A DNA stretch of 64,000 nucleotides from Calendula officinalis (Eukaryota; Streptophyta; Magnoliopsida; Asterales; Asteraceae): assembly GCA_963853835.1 (NCBI GenBank), contig OY970834.1, positions 23,814,365 to 23,878,364 of the forward strand, given 5' to 3'. Numbering within the stretch: the stretch's first letter is position 1; each line of letters opens with the position of its first letter. The notes beneath the pieces were generated by a model that had not been told where the DNA came from, did not search any database, and saw only the letters and a program-made list of their open reading frames with translations. The translations under genes were made by a program, and so were the position numbers. Of the stretch, positions 11,775-24,934 are shown piece by piece.

Positions 11775-11897
11775 AATCATTTATGATTACTTGTTAATCA
11801 TCAATGATTATTGCTTAATCACCTATTATCATTGTTTAATCATCAAGGATTACTTGTTAATCATCGATGATTACAGTTTAATCATCTATGATTATGA
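11775..11897 (+). repeat. Short palindromic tandem repeats in the copia leader
   Basis: About six irregular copies of an AATCATnnATGATTA-like palindrome spaced roughly 20-25 bp apart, within the untranslated leader between the primer site and gag. Function unknown. Confidence 0.6.
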
Positions 11898-12528
11898 AAT
11901 TAATCTAAACTTATTTTTTGAGATTAATACAAAAGTTTAAATATGATTTGAAACTTATAATTTAATAATCGCTAAACGTTTTTACCGCTTATTAAACCGA
12001 CTTATGAAGTGGTATGAATGAAGTACATGATTCATTCATATCTTAATAAAATTTTATCACAAATTTTTTTTCCATACCTAAAATTTAAGTCACGCCGTCC
12101 AATCGGTTGCAAATCACTTGCTTCTATTTTTGAATTCACGTGAGACGTGGTTTGAATTTAGATCCGAGGTCATTATTCTCTACGCGTGAGACCTAGATCT
12201 ATTTTGAAATGATTTCACATTGGATGACTTAATCGAGTTAACGGTAAGACCTTGACTCGAGGCGAAGATGCGACAAACATGCCACTTGACCCTAGATGCT
12301 TGTTCACTAGGTGCCATGAAGTCCCATACCTCTAAGAGTTGCACTTGTAATGCAATATTTGATCGTCACCTACCTATTGGATCTATCATCTCTAGCAGAT
12401 CAACTGATGCGATGATAGAAACTCAATGGGATATATCTTAGCTTTTAATTAAAATTAATTGGGTAGTTAATTTATTAAAAGAAATTAATTATTGAAAATA
12501 CTAATTAATGAACTTTGTAATTTTGTAG

Positions 12529-15500
12529 ATGACAACAAACAATCAAACCCTATCAAACAACACCATTCGCTCCGTTCTCGATAAGGAGAAACTTGATGGA
12601 TCGAATTTTGTTGATTGGGCTCGTAACCTAAGGATTGTCCTCAGGGCCGAGCACAAATACCACCATTTGGAAGAGGCGTTGCCCCCTGCCCCCGCTGCTA
12701 ATGCCACCGCTCCTGTTCGTGTGGCATATACTAAAAGGTTTAACGAACAACAAGAAGTCGCTGCCCTTATGCTAGTGAGCATGACCCCCAAGATTCAAAA
12801 GAACCACGAGGACCTCACTGTATTTGATATGATGCGTGAACTAAAAACCACGTATCAAAAGCAAGTTGATCAGGAACTCTTTGACACAGTCAAAGCCTTC
12901 CATGCTTGTAAGCAAGAGGAGGGACAGTCTCTTAGCTCTTATCTTTTGAAGATGAAGAGTTACCTAGACCAGATGGAGAAACTTGGCTACCCTATGCCTC
13001 ATATCCTTGGAATTGGGTTAATTCTTACCTCACTTCACAAGGACTATGCACCGTTTGTCATGACTTATCATATGCATTGTATGGGGAAGACTTTCGCCGA
13101 ATTACATGCTATGCCGAAACAAACAGAAGCTGGGCTACCCAAGAAAGCTACTACCCCTATTGTCCTTGCCATAAGGCAAGGAAAGATACAAAAAATAAAA
13201 CCGCAAGTAGTTGCTAAGGGCCAAGGCAAGGGAAAGCAAGTTTACAAGCCCAAGCCAAAGGTTCCCCCACCTACTCATAAGGAGCATCCTGCTAAGGATC
13301 TTGCTTGCCATCACTGCGGTGAAACAGACCATTGGAGGAGGAATTGTCCTGCCTACCTGGCAGAGTTGATGAAGAACAAAGCCAACAAGGTTGGCACATC
13401 AGGTATCTTCACAATAGAACTATATGCTTTCCCTAAGAAATCATGGGTATATGACACTGGTTGTGGTACTCACATTTGTAATACCATGCAGGGTCTAAGG
13501 GGAAGTAGAAAGCTAAACCATGGAGTTTTGGACTTGTACGTAGGCAATGGAATGCGTGCACCGGTCGAAGCTATAAGAAGCTATGATTTAATCCTTCCTA
13601 GTGGTTTAATTATTGTATTAGACAATTGTCACTATGCGTCTAGTATTACTAAGGGTATAGTATCGCTTTCATGTTTGTGGAATAATGGTTTTATTCACTC
13701 TTTTACGGATTATGGTATTTCAGTTTCGAAGGATAATGTATTATATTTTAATGTTATTCCTTGTGATGGTATTTTTGAGATTGACATACATAATCGTATC
13801 ACAAACAGTAGTTCTATTTATACATGTAGCAATAAGAAATCCAAGAAGAATTTGGATTCTACTTACCTATGGTATTGTCGTCTTTGCCATGTTAACAAGA
13901 AACGCGTTTTAAAATTACAAAACGATGGGCTTATAAAATCAGATGATTCTGAATCGTTTGATAAATGTGTTTCTTGTATATCTGATAAAATGCCGCGCAA
14001 ACCTTTCTCCCATGTAGGCGAAAGGGCCAATGATCTACTTGGGCTCATACATACCGATGTATGTGGCCCTTTTAGAACTAGAACTAGGGAAGGTGCTACC
14101 TACTTCATTACTTTCACTGACGACTTCAGTCGTTATGGTTATGTTTACTTGATTAAAAATAAACATGAAACCTTTGAAACGTTCAAAGCTTTCCAAAATG
14201 AAGTAGAAAATCAACTCAGCAAGAAGATAAAAGCCCTCCGTTCTGATCGAGGAGGAGAGTACATGAGCCATGAGTTTAAAGACCATCTAAAGAATTGTGG
14301 GATTATCTCACAATTCACTCCCCCTTATACACCACAGCATAATGGTGTATCAGAGAGGAGAAATCGCACCTTGCTTGACATGGTCCGATCGATGATGAGT
14401 CCTACCACTCCGCCTCTATCCTTTTGGGGTTATGCACTCAAGTCGAATGCTCGCATACTGAATATGGTTCCCACCAAGAAGGTTGAAAAGACACCATATG
14501 AGATATGGCATGGGAAAGTCCCTAACTTGTCTTACTTGAAGGTCTGGGGTTGTGAGGCTCTCGTGAAACGAGACACACCGAACAAACTTGAACCCAGAGC
14601 TGTCAAGTGCATCTTTATAGGATAGCCTGAGGAAATGATGGGTTACTATTTCTACTACCCACCTGAGTAAAAAGTAATTATTGCTCGTTATGCTGAGTTT
14701 CTTGAGAGCAATCTCATTTCACAAGAAGCAAGTGGGAGTACAATCGACTTTGACGAGATTCCAAGCGATGAAGATGCACAACCTATTGTAGATACCAGCG
14801 AACATCAAGATGAGGCTGAACATGAAACTGTTCCTGTTGCACCTCAAAATGATGAAGTCCCCATTCGAAGGTCCGCAAGGACACCTCATGCACCTGAACG
14901 ATATGGTTTCCAGATCGATGCTGAGGAGCTGAGTTTAGGGGATCATAATGAACCCCCTAACTATCGAGCTGCATTAGCAGATTCTGAATCTGACAAATGG
15001 CTTGATGCTATGAACGCGGAAATGCAATCCATGAAAGATAACCAAGTATGGACTTTGGTTGATCTTCCTCCTAACAGTAAGACTGTTGGTAGCAAGTGGC
15101 TCTTCAAGAAGAAGACCGACATGGATGGCAATGTACACACCTATAAAGATCGGTTGGTGGCAAAGGGTTACACTCAAACCTACGGGATTGACTATGATGA
15201 AACCTTCTCGCCTGTTGGCGATGTTAGAGCTATTAGGATTGTCATAGCCATAGCAGCGTACTATGACTATGAGATTTGGCAAATGGATGTTAAAACTGCT
15301 TTCTTAAATGGACACCTCGATGAAGATGTCTATATGGTACAACCTGAGGGTTTTGTAAGTACAAAACACCCCAAGAAAGTATGTAAGCTTCAAAGGTCCA
15401 TTTATGGACCAAAGCAAGCATCCAGAAGTTGGAACAAAAGATTCGACGAGGAAATCAAAATGTTTGGTTTCACTCAGAATCCCGATGAGCCATGTGTATA

Positions 15501-16536
15501 TGTAAGAGCTAGTGGGAGCATTGTCGTCTTTCTAATCCTATATGTCGATGACATACTACTCATAGGAAATAACATTCCAATGCTACAAGATGTAAAATCC
15601 TGGCTTGGGAAGTGCTTCGCTATGAAGGATCTAGGGGAAGCGACATATATACTTGGTATAAAGATCTACCGAGATAGATCAAAGCGGTTAATCGGACTAA
15701 GTCAAAGTGCGTACATTGATAAAATTCTAAAACGGTTTAGAATGGATGCTTCCAAACGTGGAAATCTTCCTATGCAACACAATGTACACTTGAGTGAGAC
15801 TCAAGGACCGTCCTCACCTGATGAGATGAAACATATGCGTGATGTTCCCTATGCCTCGGCAGTAGGATCTATCATGTATGCTGTGCGGTGCACAAGACCT
15901 GATGTAGCGTTCTCTCAGAACCTTACAAGCCGATATCAACAGAATCCAGGTTAGAGTCACTGGACTGCTGTTAAGAACATACTGAAGTATCTTAGGAATA
16001 CTAAAGATATGTTTCTTGTTTATGGTGGTGAAACTCGAAATGAGCTAAGCGTTACTTGTTATTCTGACGCTAGTTTTGAGACTGATAGAGATGATTCCGA
16101 ATCTCAAACGGGGTATGTTTTCGTTTTGAACGGAGGCGCTGTTGATTGGAAAAGTGCTAAACAGAGCACTATTGCTATGTCTTCTACAGAAGCTGAATAC
16201 ATTGCAACTACTGAAGCTGCAATGGAAGCTGTTTGGATGAGGAAATTTATTTCTGGGCTTGAAGTGGTCCCCAGTAATGAAAAACCTATGGATATGTACT
16301 GTGATAACACATGTGCTATCATCATTGCCAACGAACCTGGTGTTCAGAAAGGCGCCAGACATTATCGGAGGAAGCTTCACTACATTAGAGATGCGCTCCT
16401 AATGGGAGATGTACGCTTCCTCAAAGTTCATACAGATGACAACTTAGCTGACCCCTTCACGAAGCCAATGTCATGTACAAAACATATTGAGCATGCTAGA
16501 AACATTGGGCTTCGACCAGCTAGTAGTTTCATGTAA
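12529..16536 (+). pseudogene. Copia gag-pol polyprotein with three in-frame stops
   Basis: A single frame encodes the whole polyprotein, starting at ATG 12529. Gag occupies roughly the first 250 residues, with a CCHC zinc knuckle CHHCGETDHWRRNC near residue 260. The aspartic protease shows YDTGCGTH near residue 308. Integrase has its HH-CC region, then HTDVCGPF, SDRGGEY and NGVSERRNR, giving the D,D,E triad. Reverse transcriptase has WQMDVKTAFLNG and the catalytic YVDD at 15541-15552. RNase H includes VDWKSAKQSTIAMSSTEAEY. Breaks: TAG 14623-14625 and TAA 14668-14670 at the integrase/RT linker, and TAG 15952-15954 between RT and RNase H. No frameshift is needed to pass between segments. The copy could move only if supplied with proteins by a relative. 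Confidence 0.93.
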
Positions 16537-17366
16537 TCTGTTTTAGTATTTGGATAATGCAACATTGAGCAGTTTTTATTGGAATAAATTGATATATTTG
16601 ATATGATCATTTTTATATGAATATCTATTGTGTTCTATATTTGCATGTTTATATCCATGAATATTTACTGCGTTTTATATTCTAAATTGTCCATTGTCAC
16701 ATTAATAATATGAGAATATTATTAAGACAAATCTGAGGGCATTGATGACATTATCTTAGTATGACTAAGGATGATGAAATCAAACTCACATGTTGTTCAT
16801 AATGATGCACAATTGGACTGACCCAACCTATGAGAAATCACTTCCTGGATTTATATCACAAGTGAATCTCACAAAGGCTTTGTCACTTATCCTCTGACTT
16901 GAGATGCAAGTTGGTTTGTGTATGTAGAGTGGCAAACTTTGATGTGGTTAAACGCTGACCTGAATAAGGCTGCTATAACAACCATTATCGGGCTTGTCAT
17001 TAAGCATATGACAGACACGTGCAGTCAATAAAGAATTTGTTCCTCCACGTAAGTGGATTAGATACTACTAGCCCCTCGATGATTTGAATAGATGTATTTG
17101 TGGCCACACCCAAAAGGTAATCACGATGAATCCTGATTGGTTTTGGTAATCTACTTCAATGTATAGATCGAGAAACAGAATCGTTGAAATTTTAGATTGA
17201 CATTAATCCTTGTCTAAAATTCAACATAGTATCAGCAACAAAAGGATAACTGCTCGAAAAACTCTGAACAAAGATTTTATGAAACTCCTCATGTACTTCT
17301 AGGGGCATTGGCGGGTTGCTAGACTCTAACCTTTTCTTGTATAACTACTTGATGTTATCACGTGCG

Positions 17367-17377
17367 CAAGTGGGAGC
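17367..17377 (+). other. Copia polypurine tract
   Basis: The purine-rich AAGTGGGAGC directly precedes the 3' LTR and is the expected primer for plus-strand DNA synthesis. Confidence 0.75.
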
Positions 17378-18016
17378 TGTTGGAATATGCTTCACGCGTA
17401 TACCATATAGTTATATGGCTAGTTGTTTGTGAGCCTAAAGGATCACACACTTAAACACTTAACACCATGAGATGTATAGTGTAGTTAGGGTAATTACATT
17501 ATATATCAATATAAGCGACTAGCTTGTATACATTAATTATGTTTAATATTAATTGTTAATATTGAAACTTAATTGTAAGCAATATAGAAGAATTAAAGGC
17601 AATGGACTAGAATGCAAGATTGGCTAAATTAAAGATGGAAGTCTTCAAATAAGGATTAGGGCAACCATAATCCCCATCCCTTGATCCCATTCTGGCCCCC
17701 CCCCCCCCCCCTTAAACCCTCTCTAGGGTTCTTTTCTTCTTGCTTGCACAATTGGACTAGCATCCTTCTTGGTGTTCTTGCTATAGTGTTGTGTGAACTA
17801 GCTTTGGAGGAACTCCCCATTGGTGTTCTTGGTTTCGGCCGATAATCATCACCATCCGATTCCTATTTTACAAAGGCTTCAAGGGTATGAAATATTCATC
17901 TTAACTCTTTGTATTTATTATTAGTTTAATTGTATGATTGATATCTAGATCCGTTTATGGTGATAAACTATTTTCCGCTACGTTTTGTTACTTGTAATAA
18001 CCGAAAATCACCATTA
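17378..18016 (+). repeat. Copia 3' LTR
   Basis: A 639-bp LTR starting TGTTGGAATATGC and ending ..ACCATTA, followed by CTTAT. It contains a C-homopolymer near 17697-17711 that is much shorter in the 5' LTR. Confidence 0.93.
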
Positions 18017-18021
18017 CTTAT

Positions 18022-18538
18022 GTGCGACCTGCAGACACGAATGTAGTTATGAAATCCCAGGCTCATGCGAGTTTACTTTTTGCACCTGCTTCGCCTCGTT
18101 GAAATTGCATCAACGAAACTCGGCACAGACTAGGCTCATACCGACCTCCTCAGAACTGTGCAGTTACGGGTTTTTGGTATTTAATTGTGGATTTCGGTTA
18201 CAATTTCTTGTTAAATGGTATTGAATACATTTAATAGTCATTAAACATGAGTTATCATTCAACACTATAAAATGTGACCTTCGGCTCATTTGTTGGCACA
18301 CTTGAACACACCCACTTACAAATTATCACAACTTTTCTCTTTTATTCTTCAAAACACACACAATCTTGGTAAGTGTTCGGGCATTGGATTATATCCGGTA
18401 GTACAAACTACTGGTTGTTGTACCCTATGTAATAGACGATGAATTTATTTTAAGGGGGTCTTTTAAATCACGAGATTCAATCAAAACTCTTTTCTACTTC
18501 TTGATTTTACATAGTGTATTATGTTTCAATTTATTATA
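18022..18538. other. Intergenic, no feature recognised
   Basis: No supportable gene or repeat between the copia target duplication and the Stowaway element. Confidence 0.4.
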
Positions 18539-18849
18539 CTTACTCCGATTCAAAATAAGTGATACACTTTCTTTTTTGGGGTGATTCAAAATAAGTGATA
18601 CACTTTGAAAAATTACTTTATTTGGCAAAAAAATAGGACTCATACCTACTAACTATCTACTTTAACAAAGTGAAATGACATCTTTACCATTACTTTTTAC
18701 TTTTAAACATCATTAACCTCACTTTATTCAAAATGTGTGGACCCATTCCCCACTAACCATCAAATTAATCTAATTTAACAATTATTATAATTTTTTGCCT
18801 AAAAAACTGTGAAACCCAAAGTGTATCACGTATTTTGAATCGGAGGAAG
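18539..18849. mobile_element. Stowaway-type MITE (copy 1)
   Basis: A 311-bp element with termini CTTACTCCGATTC and GAATCGGAGGAAG, flanked by TA on both sides. The CTYCCTCCG-like terminus and TA target are those of Stowaway (Tc1/mariner-type) MITEs. A closely similar copy is at 35920-36231. Confidence 0.88.
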
Positions 18850-18966
18850 TAATCGGATTCATCAATTTCCTTTATGTATTCTATTTTATTTAATGAAATT
18901 GAGCTCCCGCGATTCAATCGCCAAATAATGGCGTCTGTCACTTAATCAAGATCCAAACTGAAGCAA

Positions 18967-19051
18967 ACCTTGGTTTGACAGTCAACAATATTTCTTAACT
19001 TTCACTTTTCAACTTGGTTTGACAGTCAACAATATTTCTTAACTTTCACCC
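18967..19051. repeat. Tandem duplication of ~46 bp
   Basis: A segment centred on TTGGTTTGACAGTCAACAAT occurs twice in tandem, just downstream of the stop codon of the minus-strand dehydrogenase gene. Confidence 0.75.
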
Positions 19052-19219
19052 GAAAAATAAAAAAGAAACAAAATTTTCATCTTTCTTTCATACGATCGTA
19101 AATAACACAAAACGTAAGCAAACCTTGTTCCAATATGTATACTACATATTATATAGTAGCCAAACAAACAAACAAACAAACATTATAAAGATTATTTAAA
19201 TGACCAACAAAGACGTTGA

Positions 19220-20827
19220 TTACTTTGATTTAGTCAAATCCAAACTGAAATCCCACAACTTTTTGGCCAATTCAGAGTCATCAAGAAATTTGCTTGCTTT
19301 TGAAATATTACTATCAGCAAAATACTCACCACTAACACCTTTCACTTGTGGATGCAATGCTACATAACATGTGGTTGCAGCTCCTTGTGGGATATTTTTC
19401 AAGAAACTCAACATAATTTTGCTGAATGCAGAAGCAATAAACCCTTGATGACGTGTCAAATTGGTTTTAATAACTCCAGGGTGTACTGAATTTACTGTCA
19501 CATTTGCACCTTCTTCCTGATTCCCACAACATAATCAAAACAATTTAGAAATTGGGTCAAAAGTCAAAATTGCCCGACAAAAGTAAAAAGTAAAAACTAT
19601 CACCTTAAGGTGTCGGGCTAGCTCCTTAGCATGCAATGCGTTAGCAAGCTTCGACTGTCCATAAGCATAAAAAGCACTATAACTGAAATCAAGAAAAATA
19701 AAAAATTAATTGAATTATTGTACCATTTTAATCATATGTTAGTGTAACATTCTATGAATTTCACAATTATAATAACTACCTCTTTTCATCGTTAATCTTG
19801 TCAAACCTAATTCCTTCAGTGTATGACATCTTATGAAGCTCGGATGAAAGAACTACTATCCTTCCCTCCTTTTGGGTTTTGATTGAAGTCTTTTTAACGG
19901 TGTCCAACAACAAATTTGTCAAAAGAAAATGACCTATAAAAAGAATAAAGCATGTTTTCTTAACTGATTTATTAATTATGTTTATGTGTGGCGTTTACTG
20001 AACATTAACATTATATAACATACCGATATGGTTGGTTGCAAACTGCAATTCAATGTTGTCTTTTGAAAGAGTGAATGGAGGAGACATGATTCCTGCATTA
20101 AGACTTTTTGCACAAAACAGAGAACGAAATTAGGTTAAATTATAAAAATGTTTAAAATTTGATTTAAGAATAATTGTGTACATTAGGATGTTTAAAGGAA
20201 GGTCCTTTGCAATGTACTCAGATGCAAACTGTCGTACAGATGTCTGTGAGCTAAGATCTAACTCCATAACATCGAGTTTTGCATTTGGGATTTTCTCGCA
20301 AATGCTTGCTTTGACTTTTTGACCAGCTTCAACATTTCTGACTGGCATGATGACGTGGACCCCACGTAAGGCAAGTACACGGGCTGTTTCCAAGCCAATA
20401 CCACTTGAAGCTCCTAAATATCACAGTCAAAGAAACTATATATATTTAAATTGCCTTTGCAAATGGTAGAGTCAAAATCATAATCAGACTACAAAACTGA
20501 TTCTAATGAAACAATTTCAAAATTAACGCAATTTATTGTAACGCAAATTATTTAGCCAATTAGGCCATATAGCACCTACGAGAATCAATTTCACTATAAG
20601 ACATCTATACTAGAACCCTAAAAATTGAGAAGTCAACCTCTTGACAATATAGTCAACCATTTTGACAGATGATAATCACGAACACAATACATAAAGAACA
20701 ATACAGTAAGATTACCAGTAACAATGGCTGTAAGTCCAACTCCGTCGATTCCATTGGTAACATCTTCGGCTCTAGAATTTGCTGAAAAACCTGATGGTCC
20801 GCTAAATAGTGAATATATCCAAGTCAT
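19220..20827 (-). CDS. Short-chain dehydrogenase/reductase, TIC32-like
   Basis: Six exons on the minus strand: 20827-20716, 20413-20182, 20103-20024, 19933-19780, 19682-19604 and 19516-19220. They sum to 954 bp, or 317 residues, with consistent GT..AG junctions and phases. The start is the ATG at 20827; the codon upstream in the same frame is TTG, not ATG. SDR proteins bind NAD(P)H and interconvert alcohols and carbonyls. TIC32 is the family member linked to the chloroplast inner envelope import complex, but many TIC32-like paralogues have unknown substrates. Visible motifs: the cofactor-binding TGASSGIG (residues 37-44), the catalytic Ser in VVLSS (about 171) and YGQSK with catalytic Tyr200 and Lys204. 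The usual NNAG motif reads LNAG (116-119). The last exon is undivided, whereas the neighbouring paralogue has two extra introns there. The frame is intact. Confidence 0.88.
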
Positions 20828-22839
20828 TTTCCACAAACCGTTTTGATTGATTGATCTCTGAAACTTGTTTTTGATCCAAAATTGGAAGAATCCACTGGTA
20901 CTGAAGTGTTTTGAGGGAGATTATGGTGAATTTTGAATACAAAGTATCGATTTTTTTAGATACAATTTGTTGATTTGTAAAATGGGGGTTTGAAACAAAG
21001 GTGGCTCGCCCTTTCACGCGTTTCCCGTTGAAACTTGAAAAAACTAGGAAAGAAATTGAAAATGAATTGGACAGAAAAGTAAACATCAAAGTCATGCCCT
21101 TGTACTTTACATATTTTCATTTTTACCCCCTGTACCTTTGTACTTTCTTTTTAGTCTAAAATAAAACAAATTCTGCATTTTCTATAATAGGGAACGTTAT
21201 TATCATATCCATTTTTAGAGTCTTATAAATTTGACATTTAATATCACGTCGCAAAGTTGTAAGTCTTCTTAATTCGGAAATATATTTCCATTTTTGAAGC
21301 TTTGTATATTAAATTGATACTAAACTAGCATTAATGCGTTTAATTATAAGATGATACGAATAGGAAACGTATACAAAACTTTCCTAAATATCAAGATTTT
21401 TCATATCATAAACTTTATCTCGATATTTATTAACCTCACGATGCTCTCATATTTTATAGTAACGTTGTTTTAGAAGATTCATATATAGAAAGCCAAAATT
21501 TCTAGTATTTACTAGCGAATTTGATATTTCTTATATTTTTTCTTCCTATAGTCGAGATAGTCGCACATATGATTACTCTTCACCTTTTGATGTTTAAGAC
21601 TATTTGTAATGATGACAAAAAACGGGTTTGGTCACCAGTGTTACATTAGTGTCACATTATTTTTTCCTCTTCAGATCAAATACATAACCAAACGTCCATA
21701 GTGGTGAAAAAACTCATGATATAAGCGTAGAATTGATTTTATTAATACATGTATCACTAACCATACATAATGTACAAATAAGAAAACCCCCTGAACATTG
21801 CACAACCAAATCACAGGAAAAAGGGAAGAGGGTCGCGGTTACTGGTTGTCACCCGTTATGTTTGGTCTAAGCTCTTGATAACCGTCTAATTTGCCCCTTC
21901 GGCACTCGGTTACAAAACAATGGTTATGTTAGGGGGTCTTGATGTCAGGTTCTGTAATATAAGGGTCTCTTCTTGGTATGGTCATTGGTCAACACAAGTG
22001 GCTATACTTTTACTTTATTTTATTTTTCCGGAAATTGCATTAGCACAAGGTTTAATTATTTATTTGTTATGTGAAGACAAACCACCGAAACATATATGAT
22101 TGACAGTTTGATCTCAAGTTACTGTGGGGAAATACTAACAGGAATCATAATACACTTGAGATTTCACAAACTATGAATCAGAAATGTAGGTTACAACGAG
22201 GCAGTTTTTTCAATTCGATAATTGATAATCTAATTTGAGGTTGATACCTAGGAAAAATTAGTCTCGAAACCAACAGCGAATGAATAGTGGGGGCTTATGT
22301 TCCTTAAGAATAATAATATTCATTATGTCTCAAATTTGTTAATTACAAAATATGTATCTTATTTGGATTCTTAATAAGGTTTTACATTATAAACAGAATG
22401 TAAGCATGGACATGAAACATGCCTATATATATGGTGCATATTATGAAGAGTTTTGATAATGACAGGCTTAAGTCTGTCTCTAAGCGCATAAAAATTATAC
22501 ATTAATTAATGGAAGGAAGTGGTTCCTAAAATTCAGGGGTAGTTATAGATTGATGTACAAGCTTATTGATGTGTGTCTATTGACAGTACTTAGGACTGTT
22601 ATTATCAAAACCCTAGTATGAATTATGAAAATACATAAAAGTTTTATCTGAGTTCATGCGAACACCACAAAGACATGTCGAAAAATAAAGCTAATTATGC
22701 TAAAATTTAAACTACATCGCTTTTAGAGCACTCAGTGTGGCATCACAATAGCTCGCAACACGAGTTCATCATGGCTGATGTAAAACTTAGTAGTTTGTTG
22801 GTTACCTAAACCACACATAATGATGCTCTTAATGGTAGG
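20828..22839. other. Intergenic between divergent dehydrogenase genes (left part)
   Basis: AT-rich DNA upstream of both divergent genes. Minus-strand open frames near 20802-21095 have no recognisable domain. No transposon boundary could be fixed. Confidence 0.35.
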
Positions 22840-23400
22840 TGAGCATAAAAACCGAAAAACTGAAATCAATTTGTTAAAATCAACAAATCAAACCGATAAA
22901 ACTGAAAATATTTAAAAACCGAAGGTTTAGTTTTCAATTATGAAAATACCGATGGGTTTGGTTTTGTTTCGATTTTAACCAAAAACCGCCCCATTAATTA
23001 TGGTTTGTATTATGATTTTATGATAAAAAAATAAAAAATACGTTTATATATTAAAATTTTGGGTTGGAAATGGTATTAAGTGTTTAAATATATTATTAAA
23101 CATTAAATTTGATGCTGAAAATTATATGAAATGTTAGAAAAATGAACTTTAGTATAGAAATTATGAGTTGTCTTCAAGGAAGTTCAAGGATTTTGCATAG
23201 TCATAAGGGACAAATCCTAGTCACTGGATCAAAATGTTCAAGATCAAATCATATACTATTAATTTTTGGGTTGGAAATGGTATTAAGTGTTTAAATATAT
23301 TATGAGTTGTCTTGATCCAATGACTATTAATTGTCTCTTGGGAGTAGCTAAAATCCTTGGACTACCTTAAACATTTACCTAGAAATTATATACTATTAAT
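22840..23400. repeat. Degenerate repeats with direct and inverted copies
   Basis: The block TGGGTTGGAAATGGTATTAA (followed by GTGTTTAAATATATTAT) occurs at about 23056 and again at about 23262. Between and after these copies, AAGGATTTTGCATAGTCATA near 23190 is roughly inverted near 23320-23365. A region of alternating AAACCG and GGTTT words (22845-22990) precedes them. It looks like overlapping decayed MITEs; boundaries are uncertain. Confidence 0.4.
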
Positions 23401-23979
23401 GAAATTAGATATCGTATTTTCTTAATAAAAATATATTTGAAAATAGTAATAAAATATAATTAAAATAAGTTGATTGGCTACCAATTAAGTATTCAATTGC
23501 AAACGTTTTTCGTGTCATGTAATAGTTGTAATCCCACCATTGTTAACCACGATTCATAAGCTACATAACAAATTGTTGATATAAACCACACCTCGACCAA
23601 TTCATCAATTTCTTAACATCTAACTAAACACGAAAGAATGTGGTTTTTCGGACGAAAAGGTGAATCAGGATTTTCAGCATCTTCAACCGCAGAGGAAGTT
23701 ACCGATGGAATCAATGGATCTGCTCTTACTGCCATCGTTACCGGTATAACCTTAATTACATGCTAATTTATTGCTTTTAATTCAACTATTATTACAATTA
23801 TTAAGATAAAAAAAAATGGAGTTCTTGTTTGTAGCAAAGTTACTTGCGGATACTTGTCTTCTCTGCCTCTCTAAGTTAGCATCCGCCATGGCGGATTTAG
23901 GAAAAAAGAAAAGTCAACGGTGACATCATGACATATAATAACAAAATTACAATAAAAAATATTATTTGCTACAATCAAA

Positions 23980-24545
23980 TTATTTTAGAAAGGGCCCAAA
24001 CCAATCATGTATATGGGCCGAGGTCTATTAAGATTTGTTACATGATTAGAGTTTGTTATACTTGTATTTCATATATATGGGATATGAGATATCATAATAT
24101 GTGTCCTAAGAGCATATTATAGTTATCTTTAATGTTTTTTATGTCATTGCATTTTATTCATTAAAAATCTTCATATTCAATTAAGGTAGGGGTAAAATCA
24201 ATATAACAAAAAATTATTAAGGTCATGTTTGGGAAAGTTTATTTAAGAGGTTTTTAAGCTTATTAGCTTATTAAACTCGAAAATTAAAGCAATTTTCGAG
24301 CTTAATAAGCTAATAAGCTTAAAAACCTCTTAAATAAGCAATTTTCGAGCTTAATAAGCTTAAAAACCTCTTAAATAAGCTTTCCCAAACATGCCCTAAA
24401 TGTTCGTTATCATATTTCACAGGGTATGCATTAGCAAGTCCCTTCATATATATAGGAGACATTGCAATGTCTCGTATAACAAACCCTAATGGACCTCGGC
24501 CCATCCACATGATTGGGTCGAGCCCTCTCTCTAATACAAAATTAC
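23980..24545. mobile_element. Foldback repeat in intron 1 of the SDR pseudogene
   Basis: Inverted arms of about 130 bp lie at roughly 23980-24115 and 24405-24545. Both contain ATGGGCCGAGGTC next to CCAATCATGT (inverted on the right). Between the arms lies the Tourist-like MITE at 24221-24396. Exact ends and target duplication were not resolved. Confidence 0.5.
24221..24396. mobile_element. Tourist-like MITE
   Basis: A 176-bp hairpin-forming element with termini GGTCATGTTTGGGAAAG and CTTTCCCAAACATGCCC, flanked by TAA (24218-24220 and 24397-24399). The TWA target and GG..GTTTGG terminus fit PIF/Harbinger-type Tourist MITEs. Inside are repeated AAGCTTATTAGCTTATTAA-like inverted segments. Confidence 0.8.
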
Positions 24546-24934
24546 TATAAATTTCGTTTATTCAATAGATTTTCTGATTCTTTTATTGTTTGGTTACATA
24601 ATTTAATCATCATCAGTTGTATGAATATCGCTTAACATATGTGTGTGTATGCACTCAGGAGCTACAAGTGGTATTGGGGCTGAAACTGCACGAGTCCTTG
24701 CTTTACGCGGTGTTCATGTGGTTATGGCAGTAAGAAACACCAAAAAGGGTATAAAAGTCAAAGAATATATACTTCGAGAAATACCCGATGCTAAAGTCGA
24801 TGTAATGGAGTTAGATCTGAGCTCTCAAGCATCCGTAAGGGATTTTGCCGCTGAATATTGTTCTTCAGGCCTTCCGTTACACGTTCTAATGTAAGTAACC
24901 GTACAATTAGATGTGGTGAAATTGACTTGTCATG

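Larger units (their letters stand above)
10092..18016 (+). mobile_element. Ty1/copia LTR retrotransposon, full length, defective
   Basis: A 7925-bp element bounded by two ~635-bp LTRs and flanked by the 5-bp target duplication CTTAT (10087-10091 and 18017-18021). The domain order gag, protease, integrase, reverse transcriptase, RNase H is that of Ty1/copia. The 5' leader before gag is long (10723-12528) and about 840 bp of non-coding DNA lies between the RNase H stop and the 3' LTR. The LTRs differ at roughly fifteen to twenty sites by eye, plus a poly-C length change, so the insertion is not brand new. The coding frame is interrupted only by stop codons. Confidence 0.95.
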
